From the NCBI GenBank assembly GCA_013399855.1, contig VXAY01001005.1, forward strand, positions 17,829 through 81,828: a stretch of DNA of 64,000 nt, written 5' to 3'. A model generated the notes under the pieces. It was not told the DNA's origin and did no database searches. It was given only the letters and a program-made list of their open reading frames with translations. Each line of letters starts with the position of its first letter. The stretch's first letter is position 1. The stretch is from Oxyruncus cristatus. Lineage: Eukaryota > Chordata > Aves > Passeriformes > Cotingidae. Position numbers and translations under genes: made by a program. Positions 11,824-23,689 of this stretch are shown here, piece after piece.

Positions 11824-13400
11824 TTTAACTCTATAAACCTGTTTCAAAAAGTTTCAGCAGAAAAACATGAAAAATGTGGATTATCCCTTCAGTCCTATAA
11901 ATCTCAATAAACATATAAAGCATTATTAGTTTTGTCCTTAATTAATACCAACACTTCTGAAGCCACCTACCCTATACTCTATGCCCACACTTATGGGAAG
12001 TTTATCAATACCAACAAAGCTACAAAATACATCACTTCAGGTTTATCTCAGCAGGGGAAATTACAGTCTAGCATTTCTTCTTACTGTATCTGATATAAAT
12101 GATTTACAGATAAAAATAGTGGACAGTAGAAGTGATCAAAACCTGCTGTAAGATGATAAACTCAAGACATTCCCACAAGAGTAATAAATACAGTTCTATC
12201 CATTGTTGTACTTTGGGAAAAAAGCTTGATTGGACAGCAAGAGACTACTCCGTAGTTGAATGAACTAGAGGAGTTCGTTCTCACGCAGAGAATCTGCAAC
12301 ACAAAGTATATCTGGGATTTTACTTGTGAGCTTTGAAAAGTCAAAATTGCTTTTATTTGATGTTGCCTCTTCAAGAGCAAGATAAAAGGATTCAAATTAT
12401 GGTAATAAATCTTAGAAGAAAATTGAGAAGAATTTAGAAAAAACTTGAGAATACCTGAAAACAGCTGATAACCATGTGCATCAAATCAACAGATTGTACC
12501 TTGGTGCTTAAATCTGTTCTTAGAACCATTATTACCTATGATCACTTCCTGAGCAATTTTCTTAACTATTCTCCCACTGAAATATTCAAAACAAATTCAC
12601 TTGTGTTCAACAACAGAAACACTTCTGTGGGTTTAAGATCAGGGACTGCAAACAACTCCACAGTCAATCTAACGGTCTTAAAGTTTTGCTGTAATGCTTG
12701 CTGGGTTTAGCATCTCTTGTGAATACCAATGATCTAATTAAAATTGTCTTCTGTTCTCCAGAGTTCCCTCAGGAGCAGAGAATATAGCAGAGGCCATGCT
12801 ACTGCAGCAGGTCAAAGAGTGCTTTATGGGAATGTACCTGAGGTTGAGTGCTGCATCTCAGACAAAATAGCTCATTTAAATGTAATACTATGTAAGGAAT
12901 ATTTTATTCACAGTAAAAATGCACAGTGCAACTCAAGAGAAATAACAACCTATGGGATTTAACATAAAGGTCTAGGGATTGGAGTATGTATTATGATATG
13001 TAACTATAATAAAGAAAAGCCTTATGATTAGAATGTCCCAAAATACATAAAATAGCATGTTATTAGATGATGCAGTCTTTCACTCTGCCATTGTTTCTAA
13101 CTGTTGAATCAGTAGCTATGTCAAGAATAATTAATTCATTTTAATCCATCTACCATTCACATAAATCCTATGCCACGTAATTCAGCCACTCTTACCAACA
13201 CATTCTCTCAAGAATTTGGCAAGTAACACACAGAGATGTCAAGGGTACTGGTTTTTTACCATAAGCAGATAAAGTAATATTTTAGAATCAAACTGCATAA
13301 ATTACAAGATTTCCAAAACCCATTTTCATAGTTGAGCTTAAAACTAAGTTTGATGATGTGATGTTGGCTGGGCAATCACAAACTATATAAAGTTTACCAA

Positions 13401-13992
13401 GGGCAACTGCCAGATTCTGCACCTGCCATGGCAACCCTGGATGTACCTACAGATAGGGGAATGAGATGCTGGAAAGCAGTGCTGTGGAAAGTGACCTTGG
13501 GTGTCCTGGTGAATGGCAGGACATGGGTTGAATATCAGTCAGCAGTGCCCTGGCAGCCACAAGGGCCAACCATGTCCTAGGGGGCATCAGGCAAAACATT
13601 GCCAGCTGGTTGAAGGAGGGGATTGTCCAGCTCTGCTCTGCACTGGGGCAGCCTCACCTTGTATACTGTGTGCAGTTTTGGGCACCACAATATAAGAAAG
13701 GTATTAAGCTCTCAGAGAGTGTCCAAAGGAGGGCCACAAAGATGGTGAAGGGCCTTGAGGGGAAGCCGTATGAGGAGCAGCTGAGGCTACTTGGTGTGTT
13801 CAGCCTGAAGAAGAGGAGACTGAGGGGAGGCATCACGGTCTGTGAGGGGAAGCAAAGGGGCAGGCACTGATCGCTTCTCTTGTGACCACTGACAGAACTC
13901 AAGGGAATGGCAAGAAGCTGTGTCAATGGAGGTTGGCTATTAGGAAAAGATTTTTCACCCAGAGGGTGGTTGGGCACTGGAACAGGCTTCCC
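13401..13992 (+). mobile_element. CR1 retroposon, 3'-truncated and decayed
   Basis: Contains the CR1 segment aagggccttgaggggaagcc...gaggagcagctgaggctact, then ...gaagaagaggagactgaggg and gggcactggaacaggcttcc. The terminal repeat tail is missing. It lies in an intron of the nucleotidase pseudogene. Confidence 0.8.
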
Positions 13993-14084
13993 ACCACCTA
14001 AATTCATGCTCAGATAGGAAGCTGGGATGCAGACATAGTAAAACTCTACATCCAGGAATATGAAACTGCTCTCTGGTCCCGTAT

Positions 14085-14271
14085 TCATAGAATCACAGAA
14101 TCACAGACTATGCTAAGTTGGAAGGGACCCACAGGGATCATCGAGTCCAACTCCTGGCCCTGCACAAAACACCACAAGAGTCACACTATGTACCTGACAG
14201 CATTATCCAAATGCTTCTTGAACTCAGAGAGGCATGATGCTGTGACCACTCCCCTGGGGAGCCTGTTCCAA
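14085..14271 (-). mobile_element. CR1 3' end, inverted
   Basis: Begins on the plus strand with the inverted tail (tcatagaatcacagaatcac), then agttggaagggacccacagg and the usual tccaactcctggccctgcac. Opposite orientation to the CR1 copy ending about 90 bp to the left. Confidence 0.85.
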
Positions 14272-14362
14272 TATTATTTATATGGACACTGAAAACAGCT
14301 GTTTTTAAAAAAAATTTAATTCTTATTAACTGTTAATTTTTTTAAACAAATCATTAATAAAA

Positions 14363-14580
14363 TCACATCCACCTTATGGAAAATATGGGCGCTGAAAGAA
14401 ATGAGGCTGCCACCACATGGAGTTCGATTTTGGGAAATACCCGCCGATCTTTCCAGCGTTCCCCTTTTATTAGGGTTCCTTCATAAACAGCACCTGGTGT
14501 TTGTCTTTTAGTTAACTGGAATTCCCAGGATCGTACTAAACCAGTGCCCTGATCGCACACATTCACCTTGCATCATATGG
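14363..14580. other. CpG-containing patch with an unassigned open frame
   Basis: A locally less AT-rich stretch (minus-strand open frame of 67 codons at 14363-14566). It sits between pseudogene segments 4 and 5 but I could not match it to the nucleotidase family. Unknown. Confidence 0.25.
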
Positions 14581-14900
14581 TGGCTGTGTTCAGCCACAAG
14601 AGAAAAAGACGTGCTATCATGCAGACCATTCAAAGCAGTTTTCCCTATGAGAACACAGCACTCTCTTTATCAAAAACACCAGTCAAGGCCAAAGCACTCC
14701 TTTTTGATCCTAATTAACTGAACGCAGGTGCTGCTGGCTCAACTTGTTCTCACACCACCTGAAGATTCAGAGTACACTCAGTGATCACTGATATTATACA
14801 TAAATCTTTTTCTACATTTCCCAAAATCCTAGTTCTTTGAAAATCATCTGAAAGAATGAAACAAAGTCAGGGTTTTGGGGGAAGGGGGCTTTTTTTTTTT

Positions 14901-15064
14901 TAGAAATTTCTAAAACCAGACTTTATACATAATGCATGCTCCATTCATCTTTTTTTTTTCATAATAGTTTTCATGGCCAACTAGCATCAGATCAATTCCT
15001 TGGATATTATTGGCAAATCCGACACTATTTGTGTCATAAATTGTGATAAGCTCGACCCCTTCTG
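14901..15064 (-). pseudogene. Nucleotidase pseudogene, segment 4: phosphoesterase metal-site exon, frameshifted
   Basis: After an acceptor (...tttaaag) the exon gives AEGVELITIYDTNSVGFANN, then IQGIDLMLVGHENYYEKKKM and NGACIM. The family has AEGVDLIIALTHMR.PND...GIDLILGGHDH.Y....NG..I.KSGTDFR. Here the THMR.PND stretch is YDTNS and GGHDH is VGHEN, removing expected metal ligands. Just after ACIM the frame must shift by one base to continue IKSGFRNF, which lacks the TD of KSGTDFR and then meets TAA. Segment 3 ends with CAT G and this exon starts CA, giving HAEGVEL in frame. Confidence 0.7.
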
Positions 15065-15408
15065 CTTTAAATTTTTAAGATATTGTTGTTATCTTCTGTA
15101 TACTCTAGGTTAGTTTGTTGATAGTAACAACGGTATCTAGCCTGTTAACCCAGTTTTTATACCATTCCATTTAAGTTTAGGTTTGGGCTTGAGTTTTTTT
15201 ACTGTACTGTGACTTACTAGTTTCAAAGTTAATCTGTCACATACATTGCACAGGAAGCCTGGAAAACTGCATTTGTACATATTCTTCCAGAATATCCAAT
15301 GCTAAAACCAAATTCATCGTTTCCTAAACTTAAGTTCAGGAAGCAATTTTTTCAATTTAATACAAATAATTACATTTTAGCCAAATGCTGGTTTTATGTA
15401 TCATTTAC

Positions 15409-15536
15409 CATGAGATAGAGATTGAGGAAACATACATTTTGCCTTGTCCTTAAAATAAACTTGATAGGGAGATTTATTCAATCTTTCCATTACAGCAAGA
15501 AAATCTGGATCAATTAAATACATTTTTGTATCTATT
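15409..15536 (-). pseudogene. Nucleotidase pseudogene, segment 3
   Basis: Bounded by acceptor gttttgtttttag and donor CATG/gtaaat; 128 nt, 42 whole codons. It reads IDTKMYLIDPDFLAVMERLN, then KSPYQVYFKDKAKCM. The pattern matches the family's KIGLVGLVEEEWLATL....(V)xYxD(Y/F)V..A..L stretch just before the conserved AEG(V/A)DLI, and its end phase fits segment 4 exactly. Identity is low, so assignment rests on position, phase and pattern. Confidence 0.57.
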
Positions 15537-16450
15537 CTAAAAACAAAACTGCGTCTCTTTCAATTCACAAGTTTAAACATTCATAAATCATCCTTATGGG
15601 AGCATTTTTTATTAAGACTGAAGAAAAAAGTTTACATTTAATGTTGAGATGGATAACTGAGGTAAAAAAAAAAAAACAACTCAGCTTAGTATGAGCACTA
15701 TAGCCTGCAAAAAAACCATAAAACAGGACAACAGTAGGCATAATACAATACTGACCACAGTATAATATGAAACTAGAAGCAGAAGATGAAAACAGGCCAA
15801 TTAAAAACATACGGCATAAACTGTGAAGAATGTAAAGCTTAGAAACAATAGGACAAAGTTGAAAAGAAAAAAAGACGAGCAAAAATGCAAATCCATAAAA
15901 CAACAAAGCACTTATTTTTTTGTCTCTATACAATAATTCAGTCCTACATCTTTTAGGAGAGTAGTCATACATTCTCAGATCTTTAGCTCTTTGCTGTCAG
16001 CACAACAGCCTCAGTCAGGATTTTAAAAATATATTTCAAGGTAAGGATGTGCTGTGTCTTTCTGGACCTCTTCAGGTCCTCACACATGCTATGTCCTTTT
16101 CTCAATCTAAGTAAGATTCATTAAAACTTGAGATGCTTTTTTTTTCCCCTTTGAAATGCATTGTCAGAAACATGGGTCTTACTGTGTATGTCTCCCTAAA
16201 CCTTCTCTCTTCAGAATTCATGATTGTGTTTAATAATTTTTTACTCTTACAGAGCTATTTACTTCATTATCATATAAAGATCAAGGAAGAAGTATTCAAA
16301 AGGGCTCTTCTTGTTTCTGTCACCTTCAAAGAAGAAAGAAGGAAGAAGAATTAGAGGAAAAGGAAGTTGCCAGGTAGAGCCTTCATCTGCACGTTTCTAG
16401 GGTTCCAAGCAATGCAGCTACCACCACAAGCAGAAGGACACTTCTCTTAC
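15537..16450 (-). other. Pseudogene intron or missing exon region
   Basis: Segment 2 ends in phase 0 while segment 3 starts with one carried base, so a small exon (about 15 residues expected) should lie here or has been lost. A 135-codon hydrophobic open frame on the minus strand (15565-15972) does not match that expectation and is not called a gene. Confidence 0.35.
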
Positions 16451-16553
16451 TATGAATTTCTCCATTGCCTCAGTAACCAACCAACAGAGTAAAACTGGAA
16501 GCCTACAGCAGCAAACCAGCACACCCACACCAAAATAATGATTACCAAACTTT
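16451..16553 (-). pseudogene. Nucleotidase pseudogene, segment 2: GNHD-motif exon, motif altered
   Basis: Very good acceptor (tatctctttacctgtgcag) and donor (TTCATA/gtaagag) bound 103 nt reading KFGNHYFGVGVLVCCCRLPV, then LLCWLVTEAMEKFI. The family has VYGNHDFDFG...L......FPWL.SNV.D...GKP at this place. GNHD, a signature of calcineurin-like phosphoesterases, is GNHY here, and DFDFG is YFGVG. The preserved splice sites with a damaged motif are the reason to call a decaying gene rather than chance similarity. Confidence 0.64.
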
Positions 16554-19500
16554 CTGCACAGGTAAAGAGATAAAATTAGGGCAATCTTCAACTCAGTTCG
16601 GTTTTCAGAATTGTGTATATAATGAAAAAACAAACCTGGAAATTCTGGAGAGTATCTTCTGAGAAGCCACCATTCTGCCATCCTAAAATAATACGGTGGA
16701 GGGTGGATAAGGGAAACCTTTAATTTGCTTTCATATGGGTAAGTATGTTTTGTTTGGGGGTTGTTTTGGTTTGGTTTTGTTTGTTTGTTTTTTGGTTGAT
16801 CTTCATATTTGGAAACACCCCACTTTATTCAGTTCTGGTTTTCCTTAAAACTCTCCCTGCTTTCAGTGAATGTTCTTTGAATAACACCAAGCAGCACCAT
16901 CATTCTCTCTCAAATTTCTTCTAGATTTTTAGAAGAATAATATTTAAAAGTTAGGCAAACAAAAAGGAAGGTCCTCATTACTGTCCTTGTATGTCACACA
17001 TGCACAGCCAGATTCTCAGAAGTACATAGCGTTGATCAAGAACAATTACAGGTTTTATCTGCCTGTTTTGAGTTGAAAATTATACCAATGAAATTCCCAT
17101 GAAAGGGGATTTAGTGGGTGGATGAGCTTAATGAAAGCAGGATGAGCTTAATGAACGCAGGATGATAACTGATTAAGGACGAGTACAACAAAGGCACTTG
17201 GCAGTATATGTTTTTATCAAGAATGTCTTCATTTCAGAGCAGTTACTCAGAGCAACACGGCTAAAAATCTTGTACAGCAAAATAAGAGCTCAGGTTTCCC
17301 CTGAAATTCCCAATGAACATTTGATTCAACCCAAACTGCTATTTCTTGTAAAAATGAACTATGCTGCTCTTGCCATGTACCAAAAGTAGATTAAGTCACT
17401 GTGATGTGCTGGAACGACACTTACATGGAAAACACATAACTTCCCATAAGATTTAAGCTTTCATTTAAAGAAAATATGAAAATGCGGTTATTAAAATTAT
17501 TTTTAAAATACAAAAGTTTATTAACCTGCAAGGTAAGAGTCCAGATGATAGTTTTCAAGAAGATGTGATAAATTTCTGTTCATTTCAATAAAACATTAAT
17601 TCCAAAGTGGAGTAATGGTAATTTCAAAAATCTCTTCCAACCAGTTACCAGATACGTGCAACAACAGAATAACTGAATTCGATGTAAAAAATTACTTTGT
17701 AGGGTTACAATCTGTCTTCAAACATAGCTAGTGAATAGCTATAGGAGGAGCAGAGGAATGAAGATATGAAGTAGCCAGTCAAGCTTATTCACAGAGGCCA
17801 AATTCAAATGGCAAATAGAAGAGGTTTCAGAGTACTGCTTCTTCTGATGAGTTTACTAATTACTAATTCTTATCTCCTTAAAACATAAACAGAAATTTGT
17901 CAAAATTACTTGGCCTGAGTGTGCAGTTTGATTTAGTTTCCTGACTTTTCATTAGGTCACTTGCTCTCAGACATAAATTTGGATTATTCCTTGTAACAGC
18001 ATAATTCTTGTGCTATATTTACATTAGATACAGCGGTGAAGTTTTACTATCCTTCATTTGCCTTTGTCATCTGAAAATATTTGTCCTTTAAATTTTGACT
18101 TTTGCTTTTTAAAATCTTGAAAGAGAACAGTCAAAATTTTATGTAAATACTCCTCATTTTAAAAATGTAAACATGTAGCCTGCCAGCAAGACTCCTCTTG
18201 TCAGTGTAATTTATGCTTCTTGCTATTCCATTTATGAGCAGTGGGACCATTGTGACCAGGAGACAGCACAGACAGTGGAAAACCATTCTGAATTTACCAG
18301 AGATTTTGTATAGGCCTTTTATTTCTAGTAAACACTACAGAACAGCCATGGACATGATAATGACTGTGAATTTTGCCATCTCTTTCACTTCTCTAAAGAA
18401 CATGGGTTTTTAAAATGTTCCTGAAGATGTAGTGGAGGACATCTGTCCAGACTTTTTTCCTGTAGAAGTAAACAGGATGAAGAGTACTTGAGTTTGGTAT
18501 TTATGCATCACTCTCAGATTCTCAAAAGACTGTACATGGTTTTTTGAATTAAATATATGTTCCCTGAATACATAAAATGCTGCAATTTATACACTTAATC
18601 TAAACCCACAAACCCCACATATTTCTCCTATGCGTCCATCAGGCAGTCTCTAAACCACTATGTGCCAAACATTGCATTTTCTAAGTAGCAGAGTACTGAT
18701 ATATCTATAGATTTTAATTACCTAAACTATCTATTTGGCTAGAACTCTGTTCTCTCAGTCCTCTGTCTAACAGCTGCTCACAAATCTATGGTGTTTTCTT
18801 TTTCATAGCTGTTCCTATTCTACTTTAATAATAGCAATCTTTGAGAGTTTAATCTTCTCCAGTCCATTAATAATGTACAGATTTATTGTAGGACTTTATT
18901 CTAATATTTTACTACATGGTAGTTTATTAAATTTGTTATGGGACTTGTGATTCAATTGTGATTATTTTCATTAGAAAATAATATTATAAAACTTAGCTTT
19001 TAATTGTTAGTTCTTATAAGGGTTTTTTAATAATTTTGGGCTTTGTGTTCTATGACCGTAAAGGTAATTTGTTGTGGCTTTTTTATAGATGTTTACAGGA
19101 AGATTTATCGGTGATCTTTTTTATCTTCCATTTCTAGGGTGGCTTTGTTTTATGCCAGATTTTCTGATAATAAAAAAATATATAATATTAAGGCAAATTT
19201 ATATTCATTTATTGCAATCATTCTCTATTGTATCAACTACACTAAAGCTAAAAGTAAATTATTCTATTGATACTTTTATAATGAGAAACTCATATTAGCC
19301 TTGTTAATTTCAGAAATCATTCTTAATTTCTGTAGTTTGAAGATTTGATATGCTAATGTTTGGCCCTCTTTTCCTCTTAATAATGGAAGTGCTGATGGCA
19401 TTAATATTATGTTAGTAATGATACTGTATTTTAAAAAAATTATAGAGGTGAAAGCAAAAAATATCTGGTTCTGTGGGCCATTTTCTTGGACTTCCTTGTC

Positions 19501-22500
19501 ATTAAATCTTATATTATGTTGGGCAAATCCAACTAAATTTGGAATAGTTCATTGGCTAGCTACCTTAGTGCTCCCATAGGTATTTCCATACAAATTCATG
19601 TTGGACTTAAAAATGTAAATATATGTGGTAAAAGAAATACAGAAAGTGGGAACATATCCTGGACTGTCTGATTTAGAATTTCTTTCATTCTCTGATTTAA
19701 AGAACTCAATATTTCTTAAGTGTCAAAAATCTTACCACAACAACTTTTAGAGTCTTCAAGACATGACTTATGTGTCAAAACAATTTTCTGCAACACTTAC
19801 AGAGAAGGCAAGTAAAGTAGACTTAGCCATTTTTACATTTTTGCTAGCTTAAGCATGTTGTTTCATGCATTCATAACCAAGAGCAACATGCCTATACTGG
19901 GCTGACAGATACAGACAGACTCCCTAATGGCTACATTTTTAAAGAAATTCCAGTGATGACAAGCAAAGTAAGCCTCTTCCTCAGCATTTCCTCTGCTAAT
20001 ACGGTGTATGGACATTAGCTTCCTAAGTGAACTTGGAAATTATTGAGACTTCTAAGACAACAGAACTTAGGAAAGTGTTTCTGGTTTTTTTTACAATCTC
20101 AACTGATTGCCTGTGTTTGTTGAACTGTGACTATAAATTTCACAGGACAGATGTATCTTTCTTTGATTTGAAGGGCATCTATGTATTTTCAGACATTTAA
20201 AATGTACTTGAGGTCAAAAACCTGTATTGACTTCTAAAGGAACTAAATATGATACTTTCCTATACCTTGGTATTAGACTGGTAGACAGTTTAGAATACAT
20301 TAATGTGCAATCTTTGCTACAAAGTCAAAGTAGTGATTTGACTTGGTAAGTCCTGCGCTGAGCACGGGCTGAAGAGAAAGAATGAGGGGAGCTGTCACTA
20401 CTGGAGGATTTCTGAAGGAAGGCTAACACTTTGGATACATGAAAGACTTCTTTATGGAATCAGTATATCTCCTATGGCCCTTCTTTCCCTAACATGCCAG
20501 CCTGTACAACATGATTAATAAAACAGAAATGGCCATTGAAGCTGTGATTCTCACATGCATTATACATTGTTATTTGTGATAGTTAAAACAGTTTTACTCC
20601 ACAGGAAGCCTGGTACAAAAATCAAGTACTTCCTCTTCTGACACTGATCTGACCTTTCACTTCCAGGGAATAAACCTGTGCTTTGTTTAAAATGTACACT
20701 ACTTACTTAGAAAGACAGTCAGTTTACCTTCTTTTAAAAAAATATTTTAAAGAAATATGGAAAAGTCTGTGTTGTTATTGTTTTCATTTTAAATATAACT
20801 TTAAACTTATATTTTATTTTTCTGTCCTGAGGAGATCATGCAGAAAAACTTTCCTTTATTTTCTTCAGTACCTGTTTCTCAGTTTCCTCTTCTTTCTGTG
20901 TATCTCTACAGAAATGGCCTTTTTCCTCCTATATTTCATGCCTTTTTTTCACTTTTTTTTTCCTACGAAGACATCTCTTCACATTTCTTAGATAGTGTCT
21001 CTTTCGTCTAGTCCGCTACATTCTACACCCTTGGAAAATACTACCAGAAGCCAACCACCAGAGCAATAAATGGATTAGACAAAGATTGCAATAAAATGGA
21101 ACAAGACAAACTTACAAGTAAGAAAAAGTAAGTTCATCTAAGTTCATTTTTTAGAATTACCATAGAGGCTAGGCAGAGGAAAGCCTACATATATGCTTTT
21201 AGTTCATTGTGAGTTGTAGAGTTGCAAAGAATTTGACTATATAACACGCCGTGTACTCTCTAAACTTATCTCAAGGTCACCTACCTGTGGTCTTGAGAGG
21301 ATGCCATGGGAGGGAGCAGCAAGACCCTGCTTCTTGCAACCCATTGAACACCAAGACATAAAGCTAGAATAAGGAAAGGTTGACAAAACTCTAGTTCAGA
21401 CAAAGGAAAGAATCATGTCTCTCACTTTTCAGGACAGTTTTGCAAAATACATACCTCTGTTTTCTCAAGAGAGCATTTTGTTTCCTGGTGATACATATTT
21501 TCAAACCCAGACTGCCCATCCTGAGACAGCATTTGGTGACTTAGCTTGGAGCTCTTTCCCTCATCCCAAAAATGGAGATGCCTACAAAAATCATATTTTC
21601 TTATGCATCCCAGCCTGAGTTGATCCCTCTCACTCCTGCTTCTTCGACATAACCCTAGGGTGCCATCAAATTCATCACATTTCATGATGACTTCAGAGGC
21701 CAAACCTACTTCCAAATGTGGACATACTGAATATACAAACAATGAGGAGTGAACTGGGATTTCAAAACTGTTCCAGATGTTGGCAGAAGGGCAAAACTGA
21801 GCCTGAGCTGTGACTCAACTTTATACAGGGCAGATAAAACACCAGGAACTAAATCCAATATTTTTTAAATGCCAGTGGGACTTTGGCATTGACTTCAAGG
21901 GACAGGAAGTTGAGCCAAGGCAAGTAATGTGAAAGCAAAAGTGCGGCACTCTTCGGTAGGTTTATTGTTACTGTTGTTAGGTTTAGTAATAACATTATTT
22001 CATTATTGCTATTGCATTAGCTCTTAATTAGACTAGAAATCAAGTAAGATAAGACTAGAATATATGACTAAAATGGTACCTGAGCAATGATTAAAACACT
22101 AGTATTGATATAGAACAGTACCATGTTTGAATTTCCATTTACAAATACATATGTTCTTATCAGTATAGATGTTAGGAGATAATGTGTTTATTTTGTTTTT
22201 TGGCAGTATTAAAAATATTTTTCTTGTCACTGGGAAATGTTTTTTTCTGTATATCGTAGCAATATGATGTCCTCACTCAAAGCTTGTGCTCATGCAATTA
22301 TTTCCTGTGAGTAATAGAATTATCTATGAAAAAAATACCATGTCCCTAAAATAGCACTTGCTTAGTACTCTGAATGCCGAAAATCTAGTAGTATGTTTAC
22401 AAAGGTAACATTACAATTACAAGGTCATTTTAGTTGTAACTAAAATGATAACAGCGCTTTCAAGTGATGCAAATCCATCAACGTTATCTCACATCCAATA

Positions 22501-22652
22501 GATTCCATTTCTGTGAAAATAGTAGGAAATGAATGTCTAAAAAGGATTTCAGAGTAGATTAATAGACAATGTCCAGACTAAGGTAGCTATCAGTTGTCTG
22601 TGTTACAGTAATGTTCAGCACAGCGTGAAAAGAGTCCGTCAATCTGCCAGAG
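16554..22652. other. Six-kb stretch (putative pseudogene intron), no gene found
   Basis: AT-rich, no repeat family recognised apart from T- and TG-rich runs (16745-16800) and a 20-bp tandem duplication at 17120-17159 (GGATGAGCTTAATGAAAGCA twice, one mismatch). Open frames up to 106 codons (21422-21742 minus) lack any supporting signal. Confidence 0.45.
17120..17159. repeat. Two-copy 20-bp tandem repeat
   Basis: GGATGAGCTTAATGAAAGCA is followed directly by the same unit with one substitution (AAAGCA to AACGCA), and a third partial start GGATGA. Confidence 0.9.
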
Positions 22653-22762
22653 TGCCATCACTGGCATATTCAAGCTTCTTGGCAAGATTAGGTTACGCTG
22701 TGTGATGTCTTTGATGTTGCTTTGCACATCACCAAAATACAAAAAAGCTTTTTTTCAACAGC
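22653..22762 (-). pseudogene. Nucleotidase pseudogene, segment 1 (most tentative)
   Basis: Strong acceptor (aattgtgtttctttag), then a frame reading C-stop-KK and AFLYFGDVQSNIKDITQRNL, then ILPRSLNMPVMA. The family has PLVLFSGDALNPS.MS..TKG..MVPVLN.LNVDVAV before YGNHD. F(S)GD, the T(K/Q) turn, (V/L)P and LN(V/M) occur in order. An in-frame TGA lies three bases into the exon, and no donor is visible at the expected place. Supported mainly by order and acceptor. Confidence 0.42.
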
Positions 22763-22799
22763 CTAAAGAAACACAATTATATCAGAAGTTAGCTAAACA

Positions 22800-23020
22800 G
22801 CTCTAGCCACCTGGCTAAAGAGAGGAATGGGACCAGCCCTGAAGCTGAAGGTGGCTCAGGCCATAGCTCAGCCCTGGGCAGTGGGGTCCCTGAGCAGCCC
22901 TAGGCTAGGGAGCTGCAGACACAGCACAGGCACAGCCCCACAGTCCTCTGCATTGGAAGCGGTGGTGCCCAAGGTCTGGGAGGACTGAGAGCATCAACCT
23001 GATGAACTTGGCACACAGAG
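22800..23020. other. GC-richer patch of unknown nature
   Basis: Locally GC-rich (ggaccagccctgaagctgaa, gcacaggcacagccccacag) within AT-rich surroundings. No open frame or repeat family recognised on either strand. Confidence 0.3.
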
Positions 23021-23150
23021 TAAACAATTTCTCCACTTCATTATTATTTAATCTTTTCTACAATGAACAAATGCAATCTAGTTGCATCACACACACCAGA
23101 CATTTTCACAGAGCCCCAAAGTACAATGGTTTTTAGTGACAGAAACGAAA

Positions 23151-23606
23151 TCATAGAATCATAGAATCATATGCTGAGTTGGAAGGGACCCGTCAGGATC
23201 GAGTCAAACTCCTGGCCCTGCAGAGGACACCCCACGTATCACATCATGTTCTTGAGGGCATTGTCTGAACACTTTTTCAACTCTGCCAAGCTTTGTGCTG
23301 TTGATCACTTCCCAGGACAGCCTGTTCCAGTGCCCAGCCATCCTCTGGGTGAAAAACTTTTTCCTGATATCCAACCTAAACCTCCCCCCATGCATCTTCA
23401 TGCCATTTCCTCGAGTCCTGTCACTGGTCACCACAAAGATCAGTACCTGCCCCTCTGCTTCCCCTCACGAGGATGTTAAAAGACCTCAATGAGGTCTCCC
23501 TCAGTCTCCTCTTCTCCAGGCAAAACAGACCAAGTGACTTTACCCGTTCCTCGTACTGCTTCCCCTCCAGACCCTTCACCATCCCCGTGGCCCTCGTATG
23601 GACACT
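23151..23606 (-). mobile_element. CR1 3' portion, inverted
   Basis: Starts with the inverted terminal repeats (tcatagaatcatagaatcat), then gagttggaagggacccgtca, and runs through the CR1 3' coding region to ggccctcgtatggacac. Two open frames inside are antisense or degenerate CR1. Confidence 0.9.
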
Positions 23607-23689
23607 AATATTTGATTAAATTTGGCAAAATTTGAGTAGTGAACCAAGTCTTTGTTAAACAGAAAGTGATTTCCAAGCACGCCTCTTGA

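Larger units (their letters stand above)
9885..22762 (-). pseudogene. Decaying metallophosphoesterase/5'-nucleotidase family gene (overall extent)
   Basis: Seven minus-strand segments, in the right order, match consecutive parts of the two-domain 5'-nucleotidase family: an N-terminal calcineurin-like phosphoesterase domain and a C-terminal 5_nucleotid_C domain. The closest relatives I know are vertebrate genes auto-annotated as mannosylglucosyl-3-phosphoglycerate phosphatase-like. Splice sites and phases are preserved at several junctions (segments 3 to 4 and 6 to 7 join in frame). Against function: an in-frame TGA in segment 1, the GNHD motif read as GNHY, the GGHDH motif read as VGHEN, and a frameshift plus stop in segment 4. 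I infer a gene lost in this lineage relatively recently. The start would lie near the CpG island at 23.7-24.9 kb. A catalytically dead but expressed protein is the alternative, less likely because of the frameshift. Confidence 0.68.

Noticed and set aside
12162..12395. Possible pseudogene exon after a good acceptor (tttgtgttgcag)
   Set aside because: In no frame does it resemble the expected KSGTDFR-to-KY region, and the best frame lacks a donor.
15565..15972. 135-codon hydrophobic minus-strand open frame
   Set aside because: Low-complexity F/S/L-rich translation of A-rich DNA, wrong phase for the missing pseudogene exon.
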